This document shows positions 55,269 to 64,000 of a stretch of 64,000 nucleotides of DNA, in pieces. Numbering within the stretch: position 1 is the stretch's first letter; every line of letters begins with the position of its first letter. The stretch covers positions 48,055,943 to 48,119,942 of the forward strand of contig OY992537.1 in the NCBI GenBank assembly GCA_963921195.1, read 5' to 3'. A program made the translations under genes and the position numbers. The notes beneath the pieces are model-generated. The model was not told the DNA's origin. It saw nothing but the letters and a program-made list of their open reading frames with translations, and made no database searches. This stretch comes from Pegoplata infirma. Taxonomy: Eukaryota > Arthropoda > Insecta > Diptera > Anthomyiidae.

Positions 55269-55400
55269 CAAGGGAAGTATCTCAACCTTTATGAACCGAT
55301 TTGCCTGAAACTTAAAATATATATTAAAGAGACGATTTTAAGGTTGGGGTATCTCGGCTTATCGGCCATATCGGTGTTTAAAAATTTCGTTGTCCCCTTA
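55269..55400. mobile_element. One-ended copy of the 220-bp TTA MITE
   Basis: After TTA (55266-55268) it matches 1934 onwards from CAAGGGAAGTATCTCAACC through ggcttatcggccatatcggt, then stops. The right half is missing. Confidence 0.7.
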
Positions 55401-56033
55401 TGAAACCATGTGGGTCGACTTATATTTAATAAAGATTATTTCTTATCCATATGGATATCGTAGGTCTATGTCTTCATATATGTAAGTACCCCCCAAAATT
55501 TACACATTTTCCTGAAAAAAATATTTAAAGAAGCCGAATTTTTACAAGGTCTATTGTCAAAAAAAGAAGCCAATTTAACTTAATTTTCGATGGTGTGTGT
55601 TTTTACACTTATTTAAGATCTAACAAGATATAGATACAATCGGATCCATGTTTGGACTTGAGACCCATTTTCCGGGAAACACTTTTGACTTGTTTTTTTT
55701 TTGAGGGTAGTTCTTATGTTTTGTACTACATCGTGTTTTTCACAGACCGACAAGCGAAAGGTCCTACGGACGTCCATAAAATGTCTGTTTATATTCTTTA
55801 TGGGGTCCCAGACCAACATTTCGGATGTGGTTTTACGGTCTAAAAAAGTTATTTACTACGGTTTGAGGTTATAAATTTGTGACATACCTAATCTATTTAG
55901 AAAAACTTTTAGTATTTGCGTTATTTATGTATTTTTTCCAATTTCGTATTCTGTTTAAGAAAATATGGTTTTATGACAAAACAAATAAAGAACAGAAAAC
56001 TAATTTGAATAACACTCTAGGAAATGTATATCA
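55401..56033. repeat. DINE-1-like fragment within spacer
   Basis: The part about 55612-55845 keeps tgtttggact-gagacccatttcc, catcgtgtt and the tctttatggggtcccagacc blocks. The flanks have no visible feature. Confidence 0.5.
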
Positions 56034-57119
56034 ATTTACAACAGGCACGTAGCTGAGAAATTATTTGGGGGTAAATTTTTTTTTAATGTTTTTTTCTTAA
56101 CGAAAAATGTTTTCGAACCTAAAAACATTTCTACGAAAAATATCTTAGCATCTGAGAATTTTTCTATACGAAAATTGTCTCAGAATCTGAGAATTTTTCT
56201 TAAGGAAAAATGTCTCAAAATCTAAAACAGAATCAGGTTTTTAGAATCTGAGGATTTTTCTATACGAAAAATGTAATAGAATTCGAATTTTGGCATATCT
56301 GAAAATTTTTCTATATGAAAAATGTCTCAGAATCAGAGACATTTCTATACGATAAAAGTCTTAGGATCTGAAATTTTTTTCTCTAAATCTAAACGAAAAA
56401 TGTTTCTAAATCTGAGACTGTAACAGAATCTGTCTCAATATCTGAAAATTTTTGTCTACGAAAAATGTGTCAGAATCTTAGAAATTTTCTATAAAAAAAA
56501 TGTCTGAGAAACTGAGAGTTTTTCTATACGAAAAATGTCTCAAGACGAAAATGTCTCAAGATCTAAGAATTTTTAGTTTAGAAAAATTCTTAGATTCTGA
56601 AATATTTTTCGTTTAGAAAAATTCTCAGATTCTGAGTCATTTTTCGTTTAGAAAAATTCTTAGATCTTGAGAAATTTTTAATACAGAAAATTTATTAAAT
56701 GCTGGGACAAAAACTCTCAGATTCTGAGAAATTTTTTGTATAGAAGATTTTGAGACATTTTTCGTATAGAAAAATTTTAAGATATTAAGACAGATTCTGG
56801 GACAGTGTCAGTTTTAGAAAAAATTTTCGTTTAGATTTAGAGACAAGTTCTCAGATCCTGAGATTTTATGGTATAGAAAATTCCTCTAATTCTGAGACAT
56901 TTTTTATATAGAAAATTTTTTAGATATTTTAAAATTAAAATTCTGTTTCATTTATCGTTGAGAAAAATCCTCAGATTTTGAGGCACTTTTCGTGTTGAAA
57001 AAATTTGGTTTGGAAAAATTCTTAGATTCCAAGACATTTTTCGTATATAACAATTCTTAAATTCTGAGACATTTTTTGTATAGAAAAATTCTAAGATTCT
57101 GAGACATATTTCATAAAAC

Positions 57120-57910
57120 AAGTAAGAGTGTTTAACTCGGATGTGCCGAATCTTTTATACCCTCCAACATGCAAAAAATAAAATAAAAATGCAGGGGCGT
57201 TTTATTTTTTTTGGGGGGGGGGGGGGGGGGGGGTCTGGGTGATTGGGGGGAAAAATTTCCTCTCAAATATGTGTTTAAAAATTCATTCTTATGCTTTTTG
57301 CACTAAAGAAATGCAAGTTTATCATACCCGGGTAAAAATGAAATATATATGATCATATATGAAGAGATATGGATCATATATGGATTTATATAACCATATA
57401 TTATCATATATGCCTCCATATATGTTCATATATGATCTGATCCAAAAATTGGTCCAATATGAGGTCATATCGGGTAATTAATTTTTTTTTTATTCTACGC
57501 CCATAAAAGGGGCGGACCAAAAAAATTCTCAGGGTCCAAATGCAGGACTTTGAACATCTTGTTGCATACAAATGTGGAATTTGTTCAACAAAAAGACAAA
57601 AAATCATGTAAAAAAATGATTTTTTTCAGAGGTTTAGTTCTTCAAGGGGGAACTTTTTCCCCCTGGTCCGATTTTGCCATAATAAGACATGTTCGTGCCA
57701 AACTTGAGGAGTCTAGCTCTTTTTTTTGGACTGTATCTTGTTAACTAGAGACGGACGGACAGACGGACGGACGGACATCGCTAGAATGTCTTAGAATCGA
57801 TCACTGATCAATAATTTATATACTTTATGGGGTCCCCGACCGATACTTCGATGCGTTACACACGGAATGACAAAGTGAGTATACCCCCATACTGAAGTTG
57901 GAGGGTATAA
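57120..57910 (+). mobile_element. DINE-1-like element, near complete
   Basis: It runs from aagtaagagtgtttaactcg through a hairpin, a G-run of about 22 at 57211-57232, the aggggga-ctttttccccc block, (GGAC)n at 57752-57775 and the tatatactttatggggtcc block, to ggagggtataa. It contains the small element 57326-57475. It has inserted into the array of the hAT element. Confidence 0.8.
57326..57475. mobile_element. MITE with ACCCG ends and atatatgatcatatatg repeats
   Basis: The sister DINE-1-like copy (around 43575-43600) lacks these bases, which identifies the insertion. The ends ACCCGGGTAAAAATG and the complement of ACCCGATATGACC enclose short gatcatatatg palindromes. A second left end of this family begins at 63647. 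Confidence 0.6.
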
Positions 57911-58220
57911 AAATTCTCAGATTCTAAAACAGTTTTCATTAAAATTTCTCAGATTCTGGGATATTTTTCAGTAAAAAAATATTAGATCCTGCGAAATTTT
58001 TTGTATGAAAGTTTTTCAGATTCTGATATATTTTTCGTATTCAAAAATTTTCAAATTCTGTTACATTTTTCGTATAGAAAAATACTCAGATTCTAAAAAT
58101 CTGATTCTGTCTGAGATTTTGATACATTTTTTGTTTAGAAATATTCTCAGATTCTAAGCGTTTTTCGTATAGAAAAATTCAATTTTTTTAAAGCAAAGCT
58201 CTCAAATTCTTAATATTTTT

Positions 58221-58584
58221 CAGGGTTGGCAACCGATACCCACCTAGAATAACGGTATTTGGCTATTGTACCGCAACCAATAAAGATATGGACATTTTCA
58301 AAAGCGATTATGAAAGCTGATGAAATCTCTAGTATTTTAAATGTGTCACTTCGTGTTTCTACCGGTTCGTTTTAGTTATATAGGCCAATACCGTTTCAAA
58401 CGGTTTTATAAAGGTATTCACCTATATTTTGAAATCGAACCGGTAGAAACACGAAGTGAGACATTTAAAATACTAGAAATTTCATCAGCTATCATAATCG
58501 CTTTTGAAAATGTCCATATCTTTATTGGTTGCGGTACAATAGCCAAATACCGTTATTCAAGGTGGGTATCGGTTGCCAACCCTG
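58221..58584. mobile_element. Palindromic hAT-type MITE, 364 bp
   Basis: The ends CAGGGTTGGCAACCGATACC and its exact complement are flanked by ATATTTTT (58213-58220, 58585-58592), an 8-bp duplication. The arms of about 155 bp are nearly perfect complements, around a centre with ataccgtttcaaacggt. A recent-looking foldback hAT. The 84-aa frame is a by-product. Confidence 0.85.
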
Positions 58585-58867
58585 ATATTTTTTAGTCCAG
58601 AATTTTTTTTAGATATTTTTGCGATCCTGAGAATTTAATCGTTTTCAGCAAAACCACACCATTTCCAATTATTTTGTAGAAATTATCATTTGTATTTCTG
58701 AATAATAAAAATCTATTTAAAAATGTTTAATATCATATTTGTTTTCTGATCAAATCAGGTCTCTAAATTTATTCTTCACGTCAGGTTTTTTTTTGTGAAA
58801 TTCCATTAAAAATTAAAATAAAAAATTTTCGCCTGGCCCCACCCTTGGCTACGTGCCTGATTTTCAA

Positions 58868-59392
58868 TACCAAACAAACAATTTTGAAACAACATCTTAT
58901 TTCGCATTAATACAAACAACATTATTAAGTCAATGCTAATGATGATATGGAAAAACATGATAATGGCACAAAAAACCCACAATTGTATTGTTTTTTTCCA
59001 AAATGTTGTCTCTTTTTAAAGACAACAAGAAAATATTTACCAAAGTAAACAAATGAAAATTTTGGTTAGATCTCTTTTAAATTAACATAAATAAAGATAA
59101 TATGAATTAACAACATCCTACAAAAAAAAAAAATCAGGTCAATATGAAAATTAAAAAAGAAAATTTAAAATTTTGTATTCATAACAACAATCAGAATAAA
59201 AATTTAAAAGATAAATATGTCTACACAAATGTACGTGGGTGAAAAAATAAGTAGGAGTCAAATGATTTTTTTTTTTTTGTAAAGTTAAAATAATTAATTT
59301 TGAAAAAGTTTTTGTCATTGTAATTGGTGTTTCCAAGCCGAAAACCCGTTTTTTTGTCCAACCGGCTTATTGACAAAAAAAATCAGATTTTA
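58868..59392. other. AT-rich spacer, no gene seen
   Basis: No coding frame, repeat end or RNA gene is visible. Confidence 0.35.
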
Positions 59393-61216
59393 CGCACTAA
59401 AAAAAACTTTGTCAAATTACTAGGAAAAGTCTCGTAATCCCATTTTACCAATATTTGAGAGTTTTTCTTGTTTTTTAACAAATCGAAATTTACATTTTTT
59501 TTGTAATTTTTAAAAGCTTGTAAAATTACTAGGAATTCTCGTAAAATGGGTGTGCATTTGTGTGAATTGGTCAATACACTCAAAAAATTATGTTAGTAAA
59601 ATCAACTGAAAATGTCAGTTAAAATAACTACTTTGTAAGTTTTTTTGGGGTCAACTACTTTTTCAGTTAAATCAACTAACAATGTCAGTTATTTTAACTG
59701 ACAAAAAACAACTGACTTATGTAGTAAGAACTACTAACATTTGTAGTAAAAACAACTAAATGTAGTAAAAATAAAATAATCAATATATAATTTTTTTTTC
59801 AAAAAATTTTTCAGAAAAAAATTGAAGACCAAATTTTTTCCGTTCTTTTTTTTTTTAAAAAAAAGCTGTGAAAAATAAAAAAACGAAAATTTATTTTTAT
59901 TTTTTGAAAAAATACTTAAAAATTTTTTCAGAGATAAAAAAAGTAAAATTAACTTCTTTAAATTACTGTTACTACAGCACAGTACTTTTTTGTTAGTTGT
60001 TCAAAAAAAGTATTTAAAATAACTAACAGAAATAGTTGTTTGATATTTTTCAAACAAAAACAACTGACTTTGTAGTTGAAAACAACTAACTACTGTAAAA
60101 TATATAAACAACTTACATGCAGTAACTTACATAATTTTCTGAGTGTACGTAAAAGAAAGATATCTATTGATTTTTTCTATAAAATCTAATTTTTTTGTTA
60201 ATTTTTGAAAAATTTTCGAGTTTATCGAAAATCTGCTATAGTTCGTTCAACAACCTTTATATTTATAAACGTATTTTTAAAGAAAGTTTAATTCTGAATA
60301 CGAAAAGCTTTATCCTGAAAAATTCGGATAACAACTCTGTCAGAGTTGCGATAATTTTTCTAAAAAAGAAAATTAAGATTTTGCAGGAAATTGCCGTTCA
60401 GATAACCCAGACAAAAAAAAAATATATCATAAGAGGTCATGTACAATATTATTTAAGGCCTTTGGCGCTCTATCTCCTCAGGTTTTTGAGATATTTAACA
60501 TAAATTGATATATCAAAAACTTAATAAGATATCGCAATTTCAAATTCATATTCGAATGCTGGAGACCAAAAACCCTTAAAATAATGATACGCGACCTTCC
60601 AGTATGTTCGTTTTTTTTTATTTTTTTTTGCCTGGGTTATCCGAACGGCAATTTCTGCAAAATCGTAATTTGCTTTTTTTTTTTTAAATTATCACAACTC
60701 TGTCAATTGTTATCCGATTTTTTCGGTATTAAGCTCATCGTACTCACAATTAAATTTTTTTAAGAGTACGTTTAAAAATATAAATATCGTTGAACAAACT
60801 ATAGCAGAAAAAAATCGATAAACTCAAAAAATTTTCAAAAAATAACAAAAAATTAGATATTGTTGAAAAATCAATACATATATTTTTTATATGTATAGAC
60901 CAATTCACACACATTAAAAGCCCTATCCATCTTCTATCCAAAACAGTTAAAAAATTGAAAATCGGTGGAAAACTTTTTAAGTTACACGTGGTTTAGTGAG
61001 AAAAGTCCCAAAAAAGGTTTTTTGACATTAACTTCAAAATTTGAGGGTGTCTGGCAAGTTTGATGGGCATTTTTGTGATCTTTTCGACGAGACCTACAAC
61101 CTTAACTACCTCATTTCAAAAGTATATTCGATTTTGTGTTTTTTGTAGCACAGTGATATTGGTAAAATGGGATTACGAGACTTTTTCTAGTAATTCGACA
61201 AGGTTTTTTGTGAGTG
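59393..61216. mobile_element. Palindromic TA-target element with nested MITE, 1.8 kb
   Basis: The outer ends (CGCACTAAAAAAA at left; complement CACTCACAAAAAACC at right) are flanked by TA. The arms pair through aatcccattttaccaatat, tgtgaattggtc, tcgtt-aacaa-ct and attgccgttc-gataaccca, around a centre near 60430-60620. The left arm carries 59577-60145; the right arm keeps the uninserted site at about 60895. A relative's end is at 15007. Confidence 0.75.
59577..60145. mobile_element. TA-CACTCAAAAAATTATG MITE with AACTAAC repeats
   Basis: The ends CACTCAAAAAATTATG and CATAATTTTCTGAGTG are flanked by TA (59575-59576, 60146-60147). The other arm of the host palindrome lacks it. The subterminal parts are dense in aactaac, aactgac and tagta motifs in both orientations. 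No coding content. Confidence 0.8.
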
Positions 61217-61608
61217 TAGGAGGCTGGCAATTCAGAAGTGATTTATCCGTTTTTGTGAAAAAATGAAGCAAAGAAAAAACAGAAAAAAGTTATGTTTCAT
61301 TACCTCATTTTTTGGATTAAATCTATTTGAGAAAGTTCTTCCCGAACTTCCAAAAATCAGAAACAAATCCCAAAAATCTTTTAGGCCAAGAGAATTATAA
61401 TTGGAAAATTTTAAAAATGTCCTGTTAAAAATATAAAAACACGATTTCTGATCAGCTTCTGTGTACCAAAATCGGGTTTTTATAATTTTTTAATATTTTT
61501 TAAATTTGTTAAGTTTTAAGTAACATTTTTCCACTTTTGGCACCGATTTGGTTAAAAAATAAAACAGGCTGACAGAATTTGTCAAAACTCCAGAACTAAA
61601 GTTTACTT
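61217..61608. other. AT-rich spacer
   Basis: No feature is visible here. Confidence 0.35.
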
Positions 61609-61610
61609 TC

Positions 61611-62504
61611 TTAAGGGGTTGAGTTGCGCCGAATCCGAATCTGTACTCAGATTTTCTCCGTCACATCGGGCTTTCGAGTGTCATAGCTTAAATTTAGAAA
61701 AAACCGTTTTTTGACATATTTTAGACGTTATTACTGCACGAGTTCGCCTTTATTTACAAAACCTGATATGCCCCCTGAAAGCAAAGAATATCAATACTTA
61801 AAGATATGTGAAGTCTTCCTTCTTCTGTTAAACCCTCTCTTAAATTTCCTTTGCTAAGTCCGCCATCGAACTGGACGTTTGATCAAACCAAAAAAAATCC
61901 CTTAAGTTCGATATATTAAAAAAAAGTGTTGCAATTTGGCGATTTTCAGACTAAAGCTTTTTTTTCATCTAGCTGTAAAAAAAGTTTTTTTGTGGATTAT
62001 CGGGAAATCCAATGAATTTTTATTTGCTGAGAATTTGTTTTAGCCACTTTTAAAGGTATTTCTTAAATAATATTACCATAATAATTATAAATTGATACAT
62101 TTTTTCAAAATTTATTAAGCGCTTTTTTCGATATAAAAAGTAAGCATTATTTGTCAAACCAACAATGTTAATTTAACATTATCATATTTTCCTCGTCTAA
62201 CAGTTTTCGTAGCTTCTGTTAAAAAGTTCCAAAATATTAAGAGCGGGAGATAAAGAGCTTGCTGAAAGTCCTACTAATTTACTTTAAAGTAAATATTTAA
62301 CCTCTGTAATATCTTGTTTCTTCTCTGAAATATCTTAACATGAAGTTTGAAAAATTCGGATTTTCGGTTAGTTTTTGCCAGCAATACAAATTCGACAGAT
62401 TTTTCGGTACACTTTGCCATTATTTTACGGCAAAATTATAAAAATCTTAAGTTCCCAATTTATTCTGAGATCAGATTCGGATTCAGCGCAACTCAAACCC
62501 TTAG
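61611..62504. mobile_element. TIR element with TTAAGGGGTTGAGTTGCG ends
   Basis: The left TTAAGGGGTTGAGTTGCGCC and right end (complement CTAAGGGTTTGAGTTGCGC) continue as about 45-bp inverted repeats including gaatccgaatctg. The interior is not clearly palindromic. The target duplication is not clear. No transposase frame is visible. Confidence 0.6.
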
Positions 62505-63646
62505 AAAAATATACTGTGGTTTATGGGTTAAAAATTTGTTGACCTGTGTAAGTTTTATTTTTAAAAATCAGCATCTATGGACCAACAAGTTTCTTATAAA
62601 GTAACCAAAAATTCAAAATTTTTGAGCCGGATTTTTTTTAAATATTCGGACATGAATTTTGGTCGAAAAACGTAATTTGACAGCTGGTTACCGACTGAAG
62701 ATGCCCTTGAAAAATTTGTTCATAAATTTTCTCACAATCAGGTATTCCGAGGCCATCGTTCGGCAGGTATTACGACATAAAATTGGAATTTTTAGATTTG
62801 ACTGGTCGCCCTTATGCGAGATTTGGTCATTGGTCCGGATTTAATTAATTTTTTAAATAAATCTACGAATTTTTTAATTCAATTTTTACGAATTTTATTT
62901 AGTTAAAATATAAAATTAGCATTTATTAAAAAAATATATACCAATTAAAGTATGTTGTTTATACAAATGATACAGAATCAAAAACAAATTGTCAAAATTT
63001 ATTAAATTTCAATTACTAGTTTCGACAATAAATTCTTTTAAATTCATATTTTTATTTTTTTCAACATAACTTAATTTGCAAAAATATTACTCCTAAATAC
63101 ATATGAGGTATTCCACATCATATCTTACAAAAAAACTTATATAAATTTTTTTAAAGAAACACTTTCCATTTTTTTTAAAGCGGAAATGGTCTCAAAAAAC
63201 TTTTCGAAATTTGTAACCCTCGGTTTTCATTTGAGTCTTTTATAATATAGTAGATCAGCAATATTGTGCAATGGCGCTTGGCACCTCTTATACTACACAT
63301 TACTAAACAATTTAAAACCCTGGCTAGATGAATGTATCCAACAAAAATCTTAACTGCAGTATAAGTATAGTTATTGCTACTTCTCCAGCCCATTTATTAG
63401 ACCTGTTGCAATAAAATGCCTTACTTGTTCGTTATAATAACAAATAACTAAAATAAAACTACTCTATAATTGATATTGACGTATAAATTTTAACAATGAT
63501 TCAGAAAGACAATAAAATAACCGAAAACCCACAACCAAACCAAAAAAACACACATCAAATTAGGAAAGCAATCATTTAGAAATCATTTGGCCTACAAATA
63601 TATGTATATAGAAAATTGTGGTTTTCAAATAAAAATAAAAACAAAA
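62505..63646. other. AT-rich spacer, no gene seen
   Basis: A tatgaggtattccacatcat motif (63101-63120) resembles the terminus of the palindrome at 48392. Otherwise no feature is recognised. Confidence 0.35.
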
Positions 63647-64000
63647 ACCCCGAGTAAAAAGGAATTTATATAAATGTATATTATTTTATATGTTTTCATA
63701 AAACCATATACAACTATATGACTATAAAATTATATCTCACTTTGAAATTTTCCAATTTTTTTAAATGATGTCATATAAAATCATATCTAATTATATTGTT
63801 CATAATATATTAATATAAATGGTAGATGTAATCATACGTTGCACATAAAACTTAATCCGATTTCATACATTATTATACGTGACTTTATATCTAATTATGT
63901 ATAGGACTTTACTAAACAAAAAATCCAGTATCAATTTATGTATAATTGTATATGACTAATATAATACCATTTAAAACTATATATGGTTCCATACTAAAAA
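63647..64000. mobile_element. Left end of an ACCCCGAGTAAAAA element, runs off the window
   Basis: The terminus ACCCCGAGTAAAAA matches the ACCCG ends of 57326-57475. The following sequence is full of tatata/ccatata sub-repeats as in that element. The right end lies beyond the window. Confidence 0.45.

Larger units (their letters stand above)
56110..58215. repeat. Array of about 35-bp tctgagaatttttctatacg units, orientation flip near 56570
   Basis: From 56110 to about 56565 units read ctatacgaaaaatgtctcag and tctgagaatttttct. From about 56575 to 57115 and from 57910 to 58210 they read as the complement, tttttcgtatagaaaaattc and cagattctgagaca. Units are diverged and each contains its own small dyad (cagaatctg). 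The array is interrupted by the DINE-1-like copy. Confidence 0.75.
56042..58859. mobile_element. hAT-type element filled with a satellite-like array
   Basis: The ends CAGGCACGTAGC and GCTACGTGCCTG are flanked by ATTTACAA (56034-56041) and ATTTTCAA (58860-58867), an 8-bp duplication with one mismatch. The interior is a diverged array of agaatctgagaatttttc units that reverses orientation (separate entry). A DINE-1-like copy (57120-57910) and a smaller hAT (58221-58584) have inserted into it. No transposase frame remains. Confidence 0.75.

Noticed and set aside
57211..57232. Run of about 22 G as a regulatory quadruplex
   Set aside because: It sits at the variable G-run position of a DINE-1-like element and is more likely slippage or an assembly artefact.

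Overview
This window looks like a piece of a higher-dipteran (probably calyptrate fly) nuclear genome. It is very AT-rich. It carries many DINE-1/mini-me-like (Helentron-derived) repeats, recognisable by a terminal hairpin, a GGAC/GTCC microsatellite and a conserved block around ATATATACTTTATGGGGTC. No intact gene can be demonstrated. The longest open frame (133 aa) is the C-terminal stub of a non-LTR retrotransposon. The species assignment is an inference from repeat style only.

Almost the whole window is nested, non-autonomous DNA transposons. Many can be delimited to the base because both terminal inverted repeats (TIRs) and the target-site duplications (TSDs) are visible. In several cases the other arm of a palindrome, or a paralogous copy, preserves the uninserted site. 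The groups are: (1) foldback-like elements with about 9-bp TSDs (820-1402, 19464-20532, 25001-25887) that share a GC-rich core but carry different palindromic arm repeats; (2) elements with CAC(G/T/A)GTG termini, three with exact 5-bp TSDs and one with 4 bp, matching the Transib/RAG type (3969-5654, 22410-23839, 44891-45880, 48796-50163); (3) hAT-type elements with 8-bp TSDs (13764-14775, 24249-24815, 26022-26551, 47642-48209, 56042-58859, 58221-58584); (4) TTA-target PIF/Harbinger-like MITEs ending CAAGGGAAGT; (5) CCCAGCA-ended elements with 2-bp TSDs; (6) TA-target elements, many of them almost complete palindromes of 0.2-1.8 kb.

Layout: 1-3.5 kb holds a foldback element, a MITE and low-complexity DNA. 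3.5-11.3 kb is one large palindromic element containing five nested insertions. 11.3-19.4 kb holds palindromic elements, a hAT with an embedded tRNA-like sequence, and DINE-1-like copies. 19.4-27.2 kb has two opposite-facing foldback elements around a DINE-1-like element that itself contains a Transib-like repeat array. 27.2-28.7 kb is quieter. 28.7-37 kb is a nested TA-target element, two opposite DINE-1-like copies and a LINE stub. 37.6-44.6 kb is large palindromes. 44.8-51.3 kb has two Transib-like elements and, between them, the only candidate host-gene exon (46380-46719, minus strand). 51.3-55 kb is mostly featureless. 56-58.9 kb is a hAT filled with a satellite-like array. 59.4-64 kb holds more palindromic and TIR elements.

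There is no operon-like or co-operating gene set. The biology here is transposon nesting, repeated reuse of conserved termini with exchanged interiors, and long inverted repeats that would form long hairpin RNAs if transcribed.
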